DNA of 64,000 nt from Flavobacterium difficile (GCF_011392115.1 NZ_JAAJBT010000005.1:186001-250000), one strand, 5' to 3'. Numbered from the stretch's first letter, positions 45,864 to 54,713 are shown. Program-made: numbers and translations. The notes: generated by a model not told the origin, from the sequence alone.

Positions 45864-47309
45864 TTATCTGTTTATACCAATGTCTTCTATTTTAACCAAT
45901 TCATGTAAAAATGGAATTGAATCATGACCTCTACCATATCTAATTCTATCTTTATCTTTTTTACCTTCTTTGTATTCACCAAGTAATTTTTTTAAATCTT
46001 CTTTTGAGTTAACATCAAATATTGATTTTACTTTTTCAAAATGACGCTCAGAGCTTAATCTTTCAAAAAAATCAAAATTACTATAGTTTTCTTTATATAA
46101 ATAAGTTGTTGGAAACCAAGAATCTCTATAATCATTACCCGCAAATAAATCACCAATATAATGACATAGCAAATCAGCAAAAACCATATCGCCCTTTTTA
46201 ACTTTATCCGAAAGATTTGTAATTATAAAATGACCAAAACCTGTAATTCTATTAAATTTAGTTTCAAAATACCTTTCAAGATTAGTGTGATATGTGTATA
46301 ATTCCGTGTACCTTTTAGGCTCTGTTTTAGTGTAAACATCAATATAATAGTATTTAGAATGTAATAGTTCTTCTACCAACTTATAATTCTTGTTTTTTAG
46401 AGAAATTGATATTGTATATAAAAAAAGTTCTTGAAAGATTATTTTATAGATATCATAATTAATAGAATTCCAACTTCCAGTATCTACTCTTGGTCTGCTA
46501 TACAAAGATTTTTTTTCGAAAAAATTTATTAAGTTGTCTACATCTATTTCGTATTCCGTTTTAGTAATGATAAAAAGGAAATCTATAAAATCTTCTCTCA
46601 AAATTTTATAAGATTTCAAACCATCTATTAATTCTTCAACGAAATCATTTAGAATATGTGTTGTGCTTTTTAATTCAAAATCCCACAATGACTCTAAAAA
46701 AGTGTCTAAAAACTGAATAGAGTAACTATTTATTTTTTCAGGATTTTTTTTTAACTGATTGTCTAAAGTTCTAACAATAGAATTTGTTGCTGTATTATTC
46801 GTAACAGATTCAGTTATATATAGAGGTACTTTTGTCCCTAACTTAGGCTTAGGTATTGATGGAGCTTCTAAAATATTCCTTAATAACTCTTCATAACTTT
46901 CTTCAAAGTATTCTTCATTACTAAAGTCTATATATTTTCTTGACGATAAGTAGATTGGTAAATAAGGGTTGTTATCGGAATCCCTTTCAATAACAATAGG
47001 AATAAATTTTTCTTGTTTTTGATTATTGTATACTTCTGAAGTAATAATTTGAGTTTCTGTACCTACTCCTCCATCTCTATTATCAGATTTGTTTTTATAG
47101 TTTTTGTCACAAATAATTAGAACTCTATAGATATCATCAGCTTGAACCATACTCTCCATAAAATGATGAACATCATTTCCTTCTTTCAAACTCCATTTGT
47201 CTAAAATCACATCAACAGTATCATCCATCAATCTTTTACCTAAATTAACTACCCAATCCTGATGTTCTTTTAACCCCCAACTATATGATATAAATATTTT
47301 TTTTGACAT
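45864..47309 (-). CDS. SEFIR/TIR-domain protein, probable defence effector
   Basis: A 481-residue protein. Residues 1-150 form a SEFIR (TIR-like) domain: KIFISYSWGLKEHQDWVVNL, VDVILDKWSLKEGNDV, HHFMESMVQADDIYRVLIIC and a conserved glycine-rich DGGVGTETQII segment. TIR-like domains in bacterial immunity often degrade NAD+ or make a signal; which applies here is unknown. The remaining ~330 residues are helical, with no recognised domain, and may sense or bind partners. It is the last gene of a three-gene minus-strand operon, 13 bases after the TOPRIM gene. The domain and context point to abortive infection. Confidence 0.82.
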   Translation of the reverse strand: MSKKIFISYSWGLKEHQDWVVNLGKRLMDDTVDVILDKWSLKEGNDVHHFMESMVQADDIYRVLIICDKNYKNKSDNRDGGVGTETQIITSEVYNNQKQEKFIPIVIERDSDNNPYLPIYLSSRKYIDFSNEEYFEESYEELLRNILEAPSIPKPKLGTKVPLYITESVTNNTATNSIVRTLDNQLKKNPEKINSYSIQFLDTFLESLWDFELKSTTHILNDFVEELIDGLKSYKILREDFIDFLFIITKTEYEIDVDNLINFFEKKSLYSRPRVDTGSWNSINYDIYKIIFQELFLYTISISLKNKNYKLVEELLHSKYYYIDVYTKTEPKRYTELYTYHTNLERYFETKFNRITGFGHFIITNLSDKVKKGDMVFADLLCHYIGDLFAGNDYRDSWFPTTYLYKENYSNFDFFERLSSERHFEKVKSIFDVNSKEDLKKLLGEYKEGKKDKDRIRYGRGHDSIPFLHELVKIEDIGINR

Positions 47310-47322
47310 TATTACTTGTTTT

Positions 47323-47976
47323 TTAATTATATAAAAAAGTATCCAAAAAAGATTTTAATTTTTTTAAGTCCCCGATACTTTCATGATTTAAGTCCCAATA
47401 ATCAGCATTTTTATAATTTCTAAACCTTGCTCTTGACTCTAAATTAACTGTATGTAAATAATACCCAACTTTATCTTTTAATTCAGCAAACCTAATATTT
47501 GGAACAGCTAGACTTGACAAACAAGCCTGATGTGATTCAATGCAATTATAAACAACTTCTTTATCCGATGGGATTAATTTTCTAAGTAAGTCTTCTACTA
47601 TCCCATCATCATTATTATTTGGCCATAAAAAATAATCAAAATCAACATTTTTATCTCTCTTAATCCCTTCTAGTTTTTGTTTACAAGAGTCAAATCCTTT
47701 ATTTCCATTTCCTAACTCAGTATAGTCTGCATCAAAAATAACAACATTAACACCATTTAAGGCTTTATTATCTTCAAGTTGAGATATGTAAATTTCATTA
47801 GAAAGTTTGCTACAACCGCCAACATCTATAATTTCAATTCCGTTTGAAAATTTAATATCTAATTTAGAATTTTTTTTATCGACTCTAGTTGACTCAAAAC
47901 CATAAAAAAGTTCAATACAATCTGCAATAAAGACTTGGTCAGTAATTCCTTCACAAAATATTTTAATTTTACTCAT
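47323..47976 (-). CDS. Small stand-alone TOPRIM-like protein (DUF3226/DUF4435-like)
   Basis: A 217-residue protein with a TOPRIM-like pattern: the strand and acidic residue IKIFCEGITDQVFI (Glu 9) and a DxD-type motif VVIFDADYTELG near 83, followed by the acidic segment NNNDDGIVEDLL near 125. These fit the metal-binding Glu and Asp-x-Asp of the TOPRIM fold. In OLD nucleases and Gabija GajA the TOPRIM is fused to the ATPase, and in PARIS it is separate (AriB). Here the ATPase is at the C-terminus of the neighbouring 1517-residue protein, 2 bases away, so it may act in trans as the nuclease. The family is assigned by eye. Confidence 0.72.
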   Translation of the reverse strand: MSKIKIFCEGITDQVFIADCIELFYGFESTRVDKKNSKLDIKFSNGIEIIDVGGCSKLSNEIYISQLEDNKALNGVNVVIFDADYTELGNGNKGFDSCKQKLEGIKRDKNVDFDYFLWPNNNDDGIVEDLLRKLIPSDKEVVYNCIESHQACLSSLAVPNIRFAELKDKVGYYLHTVNLESRARFRNYKNADYWDLNHESIGDLKKLKSFLDTFLYN

Positions 47977-47978
47977 AA

Positions 47979-50900
47979 TTATTCACCTCCTCTAAGTTCA
48001 ACTCCATCTTCAAATGCTAAATTAAAGCTCTCAAATTCAAAAGAACGAACTTTTAATTTGTTGACAAATTTCATTTGTACAACTCTTGATAATTTCTGAT
48101 ATTCTGCTCCAAAATCATCTTCATTTAACACATCAGTAAAGAATTGTATACATTCATCATTATGAGTGGTAGCAATAATTTGAGTATTATCTTTTTTAGC
48201 TATATTTAGTAATATTCTCCAAAATTCTTTAAATCTTGAAAAATGAATACCTGCATCAATTTCATCAATAAGTAACCTTTTACCCTTATGTAGTGTTAAT
48301 AATAATAAAATTCTGAAAAGCTTATTAGCACCTTCTCCATATTGATGTAGTGGTCTATCTACCACATAATCTCTATCTCTAATATCAATTGAACCATCAA
48401 GTCTAACATATACACTTTCAACATTAGGGATGAAAAGTTTTAAATTTGCTAAAAAGATACTTTCTAAACTTCTGTTACTTCTAATCTCTTTGTCATAGAC
48501 AGATGCAAGTTCTTGACCAAATCCTTTACCATAAGCAATAAATGGCATCTTAACTCCATTATCATATGGAAGATTATTTAAAAATAAAAAGTCTGATTTA
48601 TCATAACTAATTATATTTTGACCTTCATTCCCATTTAAATTTTCATCAAACTTAATTTGATAATCTGAAAAAAATCTATTGTTATATACTCTAAATCCAA
48701 TATTTTCTTTTTCCTCACTACATCTTTCATAATCATTTAAAAAACTTTTATTTAAATTAAAATACCAAGATACTCCTTCAGAATTTTCAGACTTATCAGG
48801 ATGAATATTTATCCTGTCAATATAAGAAAAAGCTAACCTTTCAAGATAATCTTTTTTATCTTCTGTAAATAATAACGCCTCAAGAAGTGATGTTTTGCCA
48901 ATATTGTTATCTCCAACAATAAGATTAACTAATCCTAAATTTTTAATTTCTAATTTTTGAAATTTTCTAAAATTACTAATTTCTATATCTGAAAGATGTT
49001 CTGACTTAATCTTTTTAAGTTGGTCTGGAAATTTCTTAATATTTTCAATTTCAGTAATAGTAAAAGGAATATATTTTGATTTTTTAAGTTTGGAAAAAAC
49101 TTGATAATCTTTATTTATTGTTTCAATATCAATTCCAGCTTCAAAATTATTTTTTGCCCATCTTTCTATAATAAAATTATACATTGAATTATCAATATTA
49201 TTATATACTATTAATTTAGAATAGAAATCTGCCAACTCAACTTGTCTTCCTTTTTCTGAAAAGGATTTTTCAACCTTTCTAGATATTTCTAATAACATTA
49301 CATCATTGTTGTTGACAACAATAAAAGCCATATAAGCATAAAGATTTACATATATGTTTTTGAAAACCTTTTCCTCAAGATTGTTTTCAATATAAACTGA
49401 AACAATTTCATTTGCAATTTCCTCTTTATCACAATCTGTATCTTTAACAATTCTTCCTTGATAGATAATGATTTCCTCAACAATCCCTTTCTTTTTGGCT
49501 AATTCAAGCTTAGATTTTAAGTAATTTTCTTTCTCAATATTAGCTCTTTCAAACGCATCAATTGCTAATTGATATTTCTTCAGTGTGAAGTATTTGTTTC
49601 CTACTTGTTCTAATATGTTTTCATCACCTTTATGGCAATTTTCAGTTAAGATTTCTGCAATCTTCCCAATTCTCTCACTGTCAAATTCATCAACTAGTAA
49701 ATCAGCGATTAATTTTAGAGCTTGCTTTCTCCAAATAGTCTTGTTAAGAAGCTTACTTAATTCAACTAAATTATCATATAGAATATTTAAACTTGATTCT
49801 GAAAGTGATTTTTCAATAAATAACTTGGCAATAGTTAATATTAATTGTTGCTTTGGGTTTTTGATTTCTACATTGAGACTTACTAAATCTATCCAAAGCT
49901 GACCAGTCCAAAGCGAAGATATTGCCATTTCAACACCCTCAGCACCAACTTCTTTCTTTAGATAGTATTCAGATGCTTTCTTCCAGTTATCTTTAATTTC
50001 TTCAATTTTTGCAAGACATATGTAATACTCTTTTTTATTTCCAAGTTTTATAAAGTGACTTGAAGCAACTTGAAGAAGAGGTATGTTTTTTTCCAAGACG
50101 CCTTGGTCTTTTTGTCTATTTGCATCGTTCTCTAAAATATTAGATGAACTTTGAATTATTTCCCCTGAATCAAAAATTATTATTTCTTCAAAATTAGTTG
50201 GCTTTGGCTTTATTTGATTTGCCCAATCAGACTTAAGGTATTTGTAAATTAGAGGCTTCCAAAAACCTTCTTTTGAGGTTGAACTATCAATTATAACAAG
50301 TTCAGCTTGTGCTCTTGTCACTGCTACGTAAAGCTTATTATACAAATATCTACTCTCGTAAACACCCGAATTTTTATTAATAATATAATCACCAAATCCA
50401 TAAATTACCACTTCACTAAAATCAAGTCCTTTGGCATCTACAGCAGAAATAATATTCTCAAAATTCTTTAAAATTGGATTTGTTTCTTTATAACTCTCAA
50501 TTTCATCATAATTTACAGGAACAATAATTGTCTTGAATTCAATTTTTCTTTGAAGGGATTCATCATTTGCAAAATCATCAAAATCTACAAAAACATTTAA
50601 ATGCTCATTCTCAAACACTACTGGTCTTTTAGAAGTTTGGGGTTGTTTAATATTTGCTGAAAATTCTTGTTTTCTGTAATTCTGAATAGCATTAGCAACA
50701 TTAACGATAGCTTGAGAAGACCTATAATTGTAAGTAGGAGTAAATTCTAATGTGCTAGCATCTAATTTATATCCAGTTTTACTATTTGTTAATTCATTAT
50801 AAATCATTGCTGTTAATGCTTCTGACCTAAATCCAGTTGGATTAACTGTTTGTAAAGCATCACCCGCAAAAACAATCGGAAATTGTTCAACGTTACTAAG

Positions 50901-52532
50901 ATTGAATTTTGCATATGAAGATAGTTTCATTATGAAATCTAACTCAACCCTGCTAAAATCTTGAGCTTCATCACAGAAAATCACATCATAACTTTTAGTA
51001 ATAGATATGTTATTATTTATGAATTTTATTAGTTTTATTTTATCCCAATAGTTTTCTTCATTAAGAAGTTTATTATAAAATGGAAAAATAATTTCTTTTT
51101 CAATTCCCTTTAAATCTTCTAATGAAATTAACTCTTTTCCTTCTTTTGGCATTTCATCAAGATAGTTATCACTAGTGATTTGACAATCTAAACTATTTCC
51201 AAAAACATAAGTTGATAATGTAAACCAAACTAACTCAGCAGAAAATTTATTTTTTATATGAGTTGCAATTTTTGATTGTTCATAAAGCAACTTAAATTTT
51301 GAAAAGTTTAAATACTTATCTGAACTAAACAATTCATTATCATCTGGCAATAAACTTAATAAGAAATTTTTAAAAGGGTGAAAATGTTTATCAACGTTAA
51401 CTATAGCAATATCTTCACTAGACAGATCAAATTCAGGATTATGGAGTAATAAATCGTAAACAGAAGCTTTAGTATGTTCTAAAAGCTTTTCGTTTTCTGT
51501 TAAAAAGATTACATCTCCTGTAATTTCTCCAGCATATTTATAGTAATATACATTTGCAAAAAGATAATATAACATTGTGGACTTTCCACTTCCTGCCTGA
51601 CCATTTATGTACTTTGGAAATTTAAAATTCTTTAAAAATTCAGTTTGTTCTGGTAAAAGAGAAAGGTTTCCTAATTCATTATTTTTTTCAATTTTAGTCC
51701 AAAGGTCTGGGTTGTTTAATGTCCAACCTGGATATGCTTTTAATGAAACACTACTAACATCATGTAATGAACTAAACTTTTTATCCTTATCAAATCTAAA
51801 TTTCATTACATTATTCCAATGAGCAGTTTGTGTTTTTATATTTCCACCATTATGTAAAATATAAATTGAGTTATTATCAATCAACACCTTAGTATACAAA
51901 ATCCCTATATCATTTAAAATGACACTAAATGTCTCAAAACCATCACCTTTATTTACAGATTTAATAAGTAACTTATTTTCAGACAAAACTTCTTTTAATG
52001 TTAGTAAATAAAGTTTTGTTTCATCACTTTTCATACCTTCATCTGAAGAATTATTCATTGCGAATTTAACCCATTCTTCAGTTTCATATATATCATAATC
52101 AACTCTTAACTTATATTCATTCTGCCAATTTAAAAGTGTTTGCGGAGGTTGATTTGTGTTGTGTTCTACAACTATGTTGTTGATTATAAAATTCGTTTTA
52201 AATTTTTCAATTTCATCTTCTTGCAATTCATTATATAAGGTCCATTTTCCATCTCTTATCTCAACATAATCTTGCAATCCATTTTTAAATCCCCTTACAA
52301 AGTAGACATTCAAAATTTCATTATTAATTTCAATGTTTTTCTCTTCCAATATAATTTCAGCATATGGAGTCTTAATTTTGAAAACAAAGATACCTTTTGT
52401 AAATGGAGCTATTTTTCCAATTCCTTTTAAATTTTCTCTATTTGAATATTCTTTAAAATATTTTTTTACAATAGAGTCAATTTCTGGCTCAGTATTGTTA
52501 ATATAATTTTGGCAGTAATGAAAGTGTAGCAT
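47979..52532 (-). CDS. UvrD-like helicase fused to OLD/AAA15-like ATPase
   Basis: A 1517-residue protein. An N-terminal region (about 1-290) has no recognised domain. A UvrD-type SF1 helicase follows, with Walker A INGQAGSGKSTMLYYL near 310, DEAQ box IFCDEAQDFSRVE near 520, FAGDALQTVNPTG, YNYRSSQAIVNVAN and motif VI YVAVTRAQAELV near 737. The middle (about 790-1180) looks like TPR-type helices. The C-terminal ATPase (about 1185-1500) has Walker A VGDNNIGKTSLLEA near 1210, signature-like YGEGANKLFRILLL, Walker B RLLIDEIDAGIH near 1422 and the His motif IIATTHNDE. No TOPRIM is fused after the ATPase; the next gene supplies one. The components recall Gabija. Confidence 0.88.
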   Translation of the reverse strand: MLHFHYCQNYINNTEPEIDSIVKKYFKEYSNRENLKGIGKIAPFTKGIFVFKIKTPYAEIILEEKNIEINNEILNVYFVRGFKNGLQDYVEIRDGKWTLYNELQEDEIEKFKTNFIINNIVVEHNTNQPPQTLLNWQNEYKLRVDYDIYETEEWVKFAMNNSSDEGMKSDETKLYLLTLKEVLSENKLLIKSVNKGDGFETFSVILNDIGILYTKVLIDNNSIYILHNGGNIKTQTAHWNNVMKFRFDKDKKFSSLHDVSSVSLKAYPGWTLNNPDLWTKIEKNNELGNLSLLPEQTEFLKNFKFPKYINGQAGSGKSTMLYYLFANVYYYKYAGEITGDVIFLTENEKLLEHTKASVYDLLLHNPEFDLSSEDIAIVNVDKHFHPFKNFLLSLLPDDNELFSSDKYLNFSKFKLLYEQSKIATHIKNKFSAELVWFTLSTYVFGNSLDCQITSDNYLDEMPKEGKELISLEDLKGIEKEIIFPFYNKLLNEENYWDKIKLIKFINNNISITKSYDVIFCDEAQDFSRVELDFIMKLSSYAKFNLSNVEQFPIVFAGDALQTVNPTGFRSEALTAMIYNELTNSKTGYKLDASTLEFTPTYNYRSSQAIVNVANAIQNYRKQEFSANIKQPQTSKRPVVFENEHLNVFVDFDDFANDESLQRKIEFKTIIVPVNYDEIESYKETNPILKNFENIISAVDAKGLDFSEVVIYGFGDYIINKNSGVYESRYLYNKLYVAVTRAQAELVIIDSSTSKEGFWKPLIYKYLKSDWANQIKPKPTNFEEIIIFDSGEIIQSSSNILENDANRQKDQGVLEKNIPLLQVASSHFIKLGNKKEYYICLAKIEEIKDNWKKASEYYLKKEVGAEGVEMAISSLWTGQLWIDLVSLNVEIKNPKQQLILTIAKLFIEKSLSESSLNILYDNLVELSKLLNKTIWRKQALKLIADLLVDEFDSERIGKIAEILTENCHKGDENILEQVGNKYFTLKKYQLAIDAFERANIEKENYLKSKLELAKKKGIVEEIIIYQGRIVKDTDCDKEEIANEIVSVYIENNLEEKVFKNIYVNLYAYMAFIVVNNNDVMLLEISRKVEKSFSEKGRQVELADFYSKLIVYNNIDNSMYNFIIERWAKNNFEAGIDIETINKDYQVFSKLKKSKYIPFTITEIENIKKFPDQLKKIKSEHLSDIEISNFRKFQKLEIKNLGLVNLIVGDNNIGKTSLLEALLFTEDKKDYLERLAFSYIDRINIHPDKSENSEGVSWYFNLNKSFLNDYERCSEEKENIGFRVYNNRFFSDYQIKFDENLNGNEGQNIISYDKSDFLFLNNLPYDNGVKMPFIAYGKGFGQELASVYDKEIRSNRSLESIFLANLKLFIPNVESVYVRLDGSIDIRDRDYVVDRPLHQYGEGANKLFRILLLLTLHKGKRLLIDEIDAGIHFSRFKEFWRILLNIAKKDNTQIIATTHNDECIQFFTDVLNEDDFGAEYQKLSRVVQMKFVNKLKVRSFEFESFNLAFEDGVELRGGE

Positions 52533-52631
52533 AATTAAATCTTATAATAATTTTTAAATATATAAAATCCTTTTTAGTTATTATTTTTTTTCAAAAAAAA
52601 TTTAAAGAGGTGAATTTACAAAGCACCTCCT

Positions 52632-52659
52632 CAAATATAGATACCCCCTTTATAATCAA
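52632..52659 (-). promoter_or_regulatory. Promoter of the helicase-TOPRIM-SEFIR operon
   Basis: On the minus strand, TATATTTG at 52632-52639 matches TAnnTTTG, with a TTG (52657-52659) 17 bases upstream in the -33 position. The ATG at 52532 is about 100 bases downstream. Two ATACCCCC motifs (52641 and 52664, spaced 23 bp) surround the element and could be regulator sites. Confidence 0.6.
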
Positions 52660-52697
52660 TTCAATACCCCCACCCATTTATAGGAAAACTAAAATTA

Positions 52698-52748
52698 TAC
52701 CAGCAGAAAATAATATCATATTGATTTATAGATATTCTACTGCTGGTA
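52698..52748. promoter_or_regulatory. Long hairpin in the leader of the 52798 gene
   Basis: TACCAGCAG (52698-52706) pairs with CTGCTGGTA (52740-52748), and inside it AATATC and GATATT continue the stem after a small internal loop. It lies 50 bases upstream of the ATG at 52798, with CTTTTTA following, so it could terminate or attenuate transcription on the plus strand. Confidence 0.55.
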
Positions 52749-52797
52749 CTTTTTAATGGTTCTAAAAATATGTATTCAACTCAAAAATTATTAAAAA

Positions 52798-53217
52798 ATG
52801 GTAAGAATTGTTAACTATCAAAAGAGAACAACAGAGGAAGGAAAAGATTTCTTTGTGTTAGAGATTCAATCAGGAATTTCAATGGTAAAATCAAAAGAAA
52901 CAGGTAAGTTTTATGCAACAGCAAATAAGGCTTCAATTTCATCTACTTTTGATGAATTAACCTGTCAGGCATTAATTGGCACAGAGTTGCCAGGCAAAGT
53001 AGAAAAGGTTGATTGTGAGCCCTATAATTATACAATTAAAGATACAGGTGAAGTCATTACTCTAGCCCATAGATTTGAGTATGTTGATGAAGCTGAAAAT
53101 CAAGAAAAGGCTATTACACAAAAAGTAGAAAGAAGTAGCACTACAGTTGATGAATTTGTTAGTAGTATGAATGAAGAAAATTCATTCTCAACAAAAGAAG
53201 AGTTAGAACATGCTTAA
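52798..53217 (+). CDS. Small unknown protein, possible single-stranded DNA-binding function
   Basis: A 139-residue acidic protein, predicted mainly beta in its first 100 residues (VRIVNYQKRTTEEGKDFFVL, GELPGKV-like ELPGKVEKV) and with a disordered acidic tail (about 100-139). This is compatible with an OB-fold, but I do not recognise a family. A Sak4-like ATPase and a RadC-like protein in the same element make a ssDNA-binding role plausible. It is preceded by a long hairpin and followed by a strong terminator, so it is a separate transcript. Confidence 0.6.
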   Translation: MVRIVNYQKRTTEEGKDFFVLEIQSGISMVKSKETGKFYATANKASISSTFDELTCQALIGTELPGKVEKVDCEPYNYTIKDTGEVITLAHRFEYVDEAENQEKAITQKVERSSTTVDEFVSSMNEENSFSTKEELEHA

Positions 53218-53236
53218 CAGCTTGTAGTATTAATTT

Positions 53237-53272
53237 GTGTCTGAGATTTATTTAAATATTTATCTCAGACAC
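53237..53272 (+). terminator. Terminator after the 52798 gene
   Basis: GTGTCTGAGAT pairs perfectly with ATCTCAGACAC around an AT-rich loop, followed by seven T. Confidence 0.88.
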
Positions 53273-53291
53273 TTTTTTTATTTTTTTAGAT

Positions 53292-53732
53292 ATGGAAAAC
53301 TTATTAGCAGAAATACAGGTTAGCTATAATACAAACAGTAGTATAAAACCAAAAATTGAATCAAGTCATAATGCCTACGAAATATTACTTGCTTCTTGGT
53401 TTGCTGGTACTATAGAATTACAGGAAGAATTTAAAGTTTTACTTTTGAATAGAGCAAACCAAGTTTTAGGAATATATAACCTTTCAAAAGGAGGTACTGC
53501 TGGGACTGTTGTTGATATTAAAATATTATTTGCTGTAGCTTTAAAATGTAATGCCACTTCAATAATTGTGGCTCATAATCACCCAAGTGGAAGATTGAAG
53601 CCAAGTCTTCAAGACATAGAAATTACGAAAAAAATTAAAAGTGCTTCTGAACTATTAGACATTAAACTATTAGACCATCTAATTATTTCAAAAAATGGTT
53701 ATTATAGTTTCACTAATGAATCAACTTGCTAA
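53292..53732 (+). CDS. RadC-like JAB/MPN-domain protein
   Basis: A 146-residue protein consisting of the RadC C-terminal JAB domain without the N-terminal HhH region. The metal-binding JAMM motif is visible: the Glu in the N-terminal part, then HNHPSGRLKPSLQD near 95-110, with His-x-His and the Asp. The ending HLIISKNGYYSFTNE is typical of the family. Such short RadC proteins are frequent in Bacteroidetes mobile elements. The role in DNA repair is historical and doubtful, but a DNA-transaction function is likely. Confidence 0.88.
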   Translation: MENLLAEIQVSYNTNSSIKPKIESSHNAYEILLASWFAGTIELQEEFKVLLLNRANQVLGIYNLSKGGTAGTVVDIKILFAVALKCNATSIIVAHNHPSGRLKPSLQDIEITKKIKSASELLDIKLLDHLIISKNGYYSFTNESTC

Positions 53733-53858
53733 ATTTATGCATGTGTGAACTACACTAAAACAACGCTCTAAACAAGTAAATTAAAAATTGTAAAATAATG
53801 CAGATTAATATTAATAGCGTTTTCTTAATTTTATCTTTTATGACAACTTAGATTAAAT

Positions 53859-54434
53859 ATGATACAGAAAAATCTGAATGAATATCCTCTTGAATATCAA
53901 TCACTAGTATTAAAAGAAATTTTGTTTTTAGAATTTCCTTTTGAACTTCAGGATATGATTGATTATGAAAGCAATATTGATTTCAAGATTTTGTCTAAAA
54001 ATCATCAGATACATTGGTCAATAGAAATATTAGAACACTTTAGAGATAAATGGGATTGGACAGCAATTCAGACCAATCCCTTTGTCTATTCCTATTGTAA
54101 TATAGGTTATTTTTTTAAAGAACTTGTAAATGCAAAACCAATAAAATGTAGATGTGAGTTAAAACTAGAGTATTGTAATAAAGACCAATTGTGTTCTCCT
54201 AATTATAATTATATCTTATTAAGACCAACAAACATAAACCCTATACATGAAAAATTTACTAATTGGGTTAAGTTTTTAATTGAAGAGAAATTTTTCAATA
54301 AGACTTCAATTGGCATTTTCTTTTTGTATGACGCAGTCATTGATGATTTAAACAATTATGATGAGCTTCAATTACCAGCAGAAAAAAATGATTGTATTAA
54401 CAATGACTTAGATGAAGAAGAAGTGCCTTTTTAA
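53859..54434 (+). CDS. Unknown protein with an SSB-like acidic C-terminal tail
   Basis: A 191-residue protein. Residues about 40-75 contain NIDFKILSKNHQIHWSIEIL then EHFRDKWDWTAIQTNP, a repeat-like WS/DKWDW motif. A CRCELKLEYC cluster near 94-105, with a further Cys later, could bind zinc. The C-terminus ends in NNDLDEEEVPF, which looks like the SSB C-terminal peptide (acidic residues then Pro-Phe) that recruits repair and replication proteins. The body of the protein is not a known OB-fold, so it may mimic or block SSB contacts. The final residues overlap the start region of the convergent XRE gene by 4 bases. Confidence 0.65.
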   Translation: MIQKNLNEYPLEYQSLVLKEILFLEFPFELQDMIDYESNIDFKILSKNHQIHWSIEILEHFRDKWDWTAIQTNPFVYSYCNIGYFFKELVNAKPIKCRCELKLEYCNKDQLCSPNYNYILLRPTNINPIHEKFTNWVKFLIEEKFFNKTSIGIFFLYDAVIDDLNNYDELQLPAEKNDCINNDLDEEEVPF

Positions 54435-54646
54435 AAGCGAAATAATTCTATAGGTTCTATCCCAAGATTTTTAGAAACTACTTCAATAGTTGCTAAAGTT
54501 GCATTAGCTCTACCAGCCTCTAATCTTGACATATTACTAGGTTCAATACCGCATAGGTCAGCAAGTTCCTGCTGTGAAATATTCTTCTCAACACGAATTT
54601 CTTTTATTTTTTTACCTACCCTTTTTTGCAACAAATTTTCCAACAC
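54431..54646 (-). CDS. XRE-family HTH repressor
   Basis: A 71-residue protein made almost only of a Cro/C1-type HTH domain: IKEIRVEKNISQQELADLCG then IEPSNMSRLEAGRANATL. It is a likely regulator of the divergent membrane protein gene and of itself, because a 14-bp perfect palindrome lies 5 bases before its ATG and a degenerate copy lies 49 bp beyond it. Confidence 0.88.
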   Translation of the reverse strand: MLENLLQKRVGKKIKEIRVEKNISQQELADLCGIEPSNMSRLEAGRANATLATIEVVSKNLGIEPIELFRF

Positions 54647-54650
54647 TTAT

Positions 54651-54713
54651 TATCTTATAAGATATATTCAAAATTTGTTCTATTTTTGTTAAATCCACAT
54701 ATCGTAAAAGATA
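54651..54713. promoter_or_regulatory. Operator pair and promoter controlled by the XRE repressor
   Basis: TATCTTATAAGATA at 54651-54664 is a perfect palindrome. TATCGTAAAAGATA at 54700-54713 matches it at 12 of 14 positions. Between them, TATTTTTG at 54681-54688 is a -7 element for the plus-strand gene at 54737. The second operator lies about 11 bases after it, near the expected start of transcription, which fits repression. Confidence 0.68.

Noticed and set aside
43053-54400. Recurrent LPAExND-like peptide in several element proteins (DLPAENDN, LPAEKND)
   Set aside because: Short, low-complexity and in unrelated contexts; probably chance in an AT-rich coding background.
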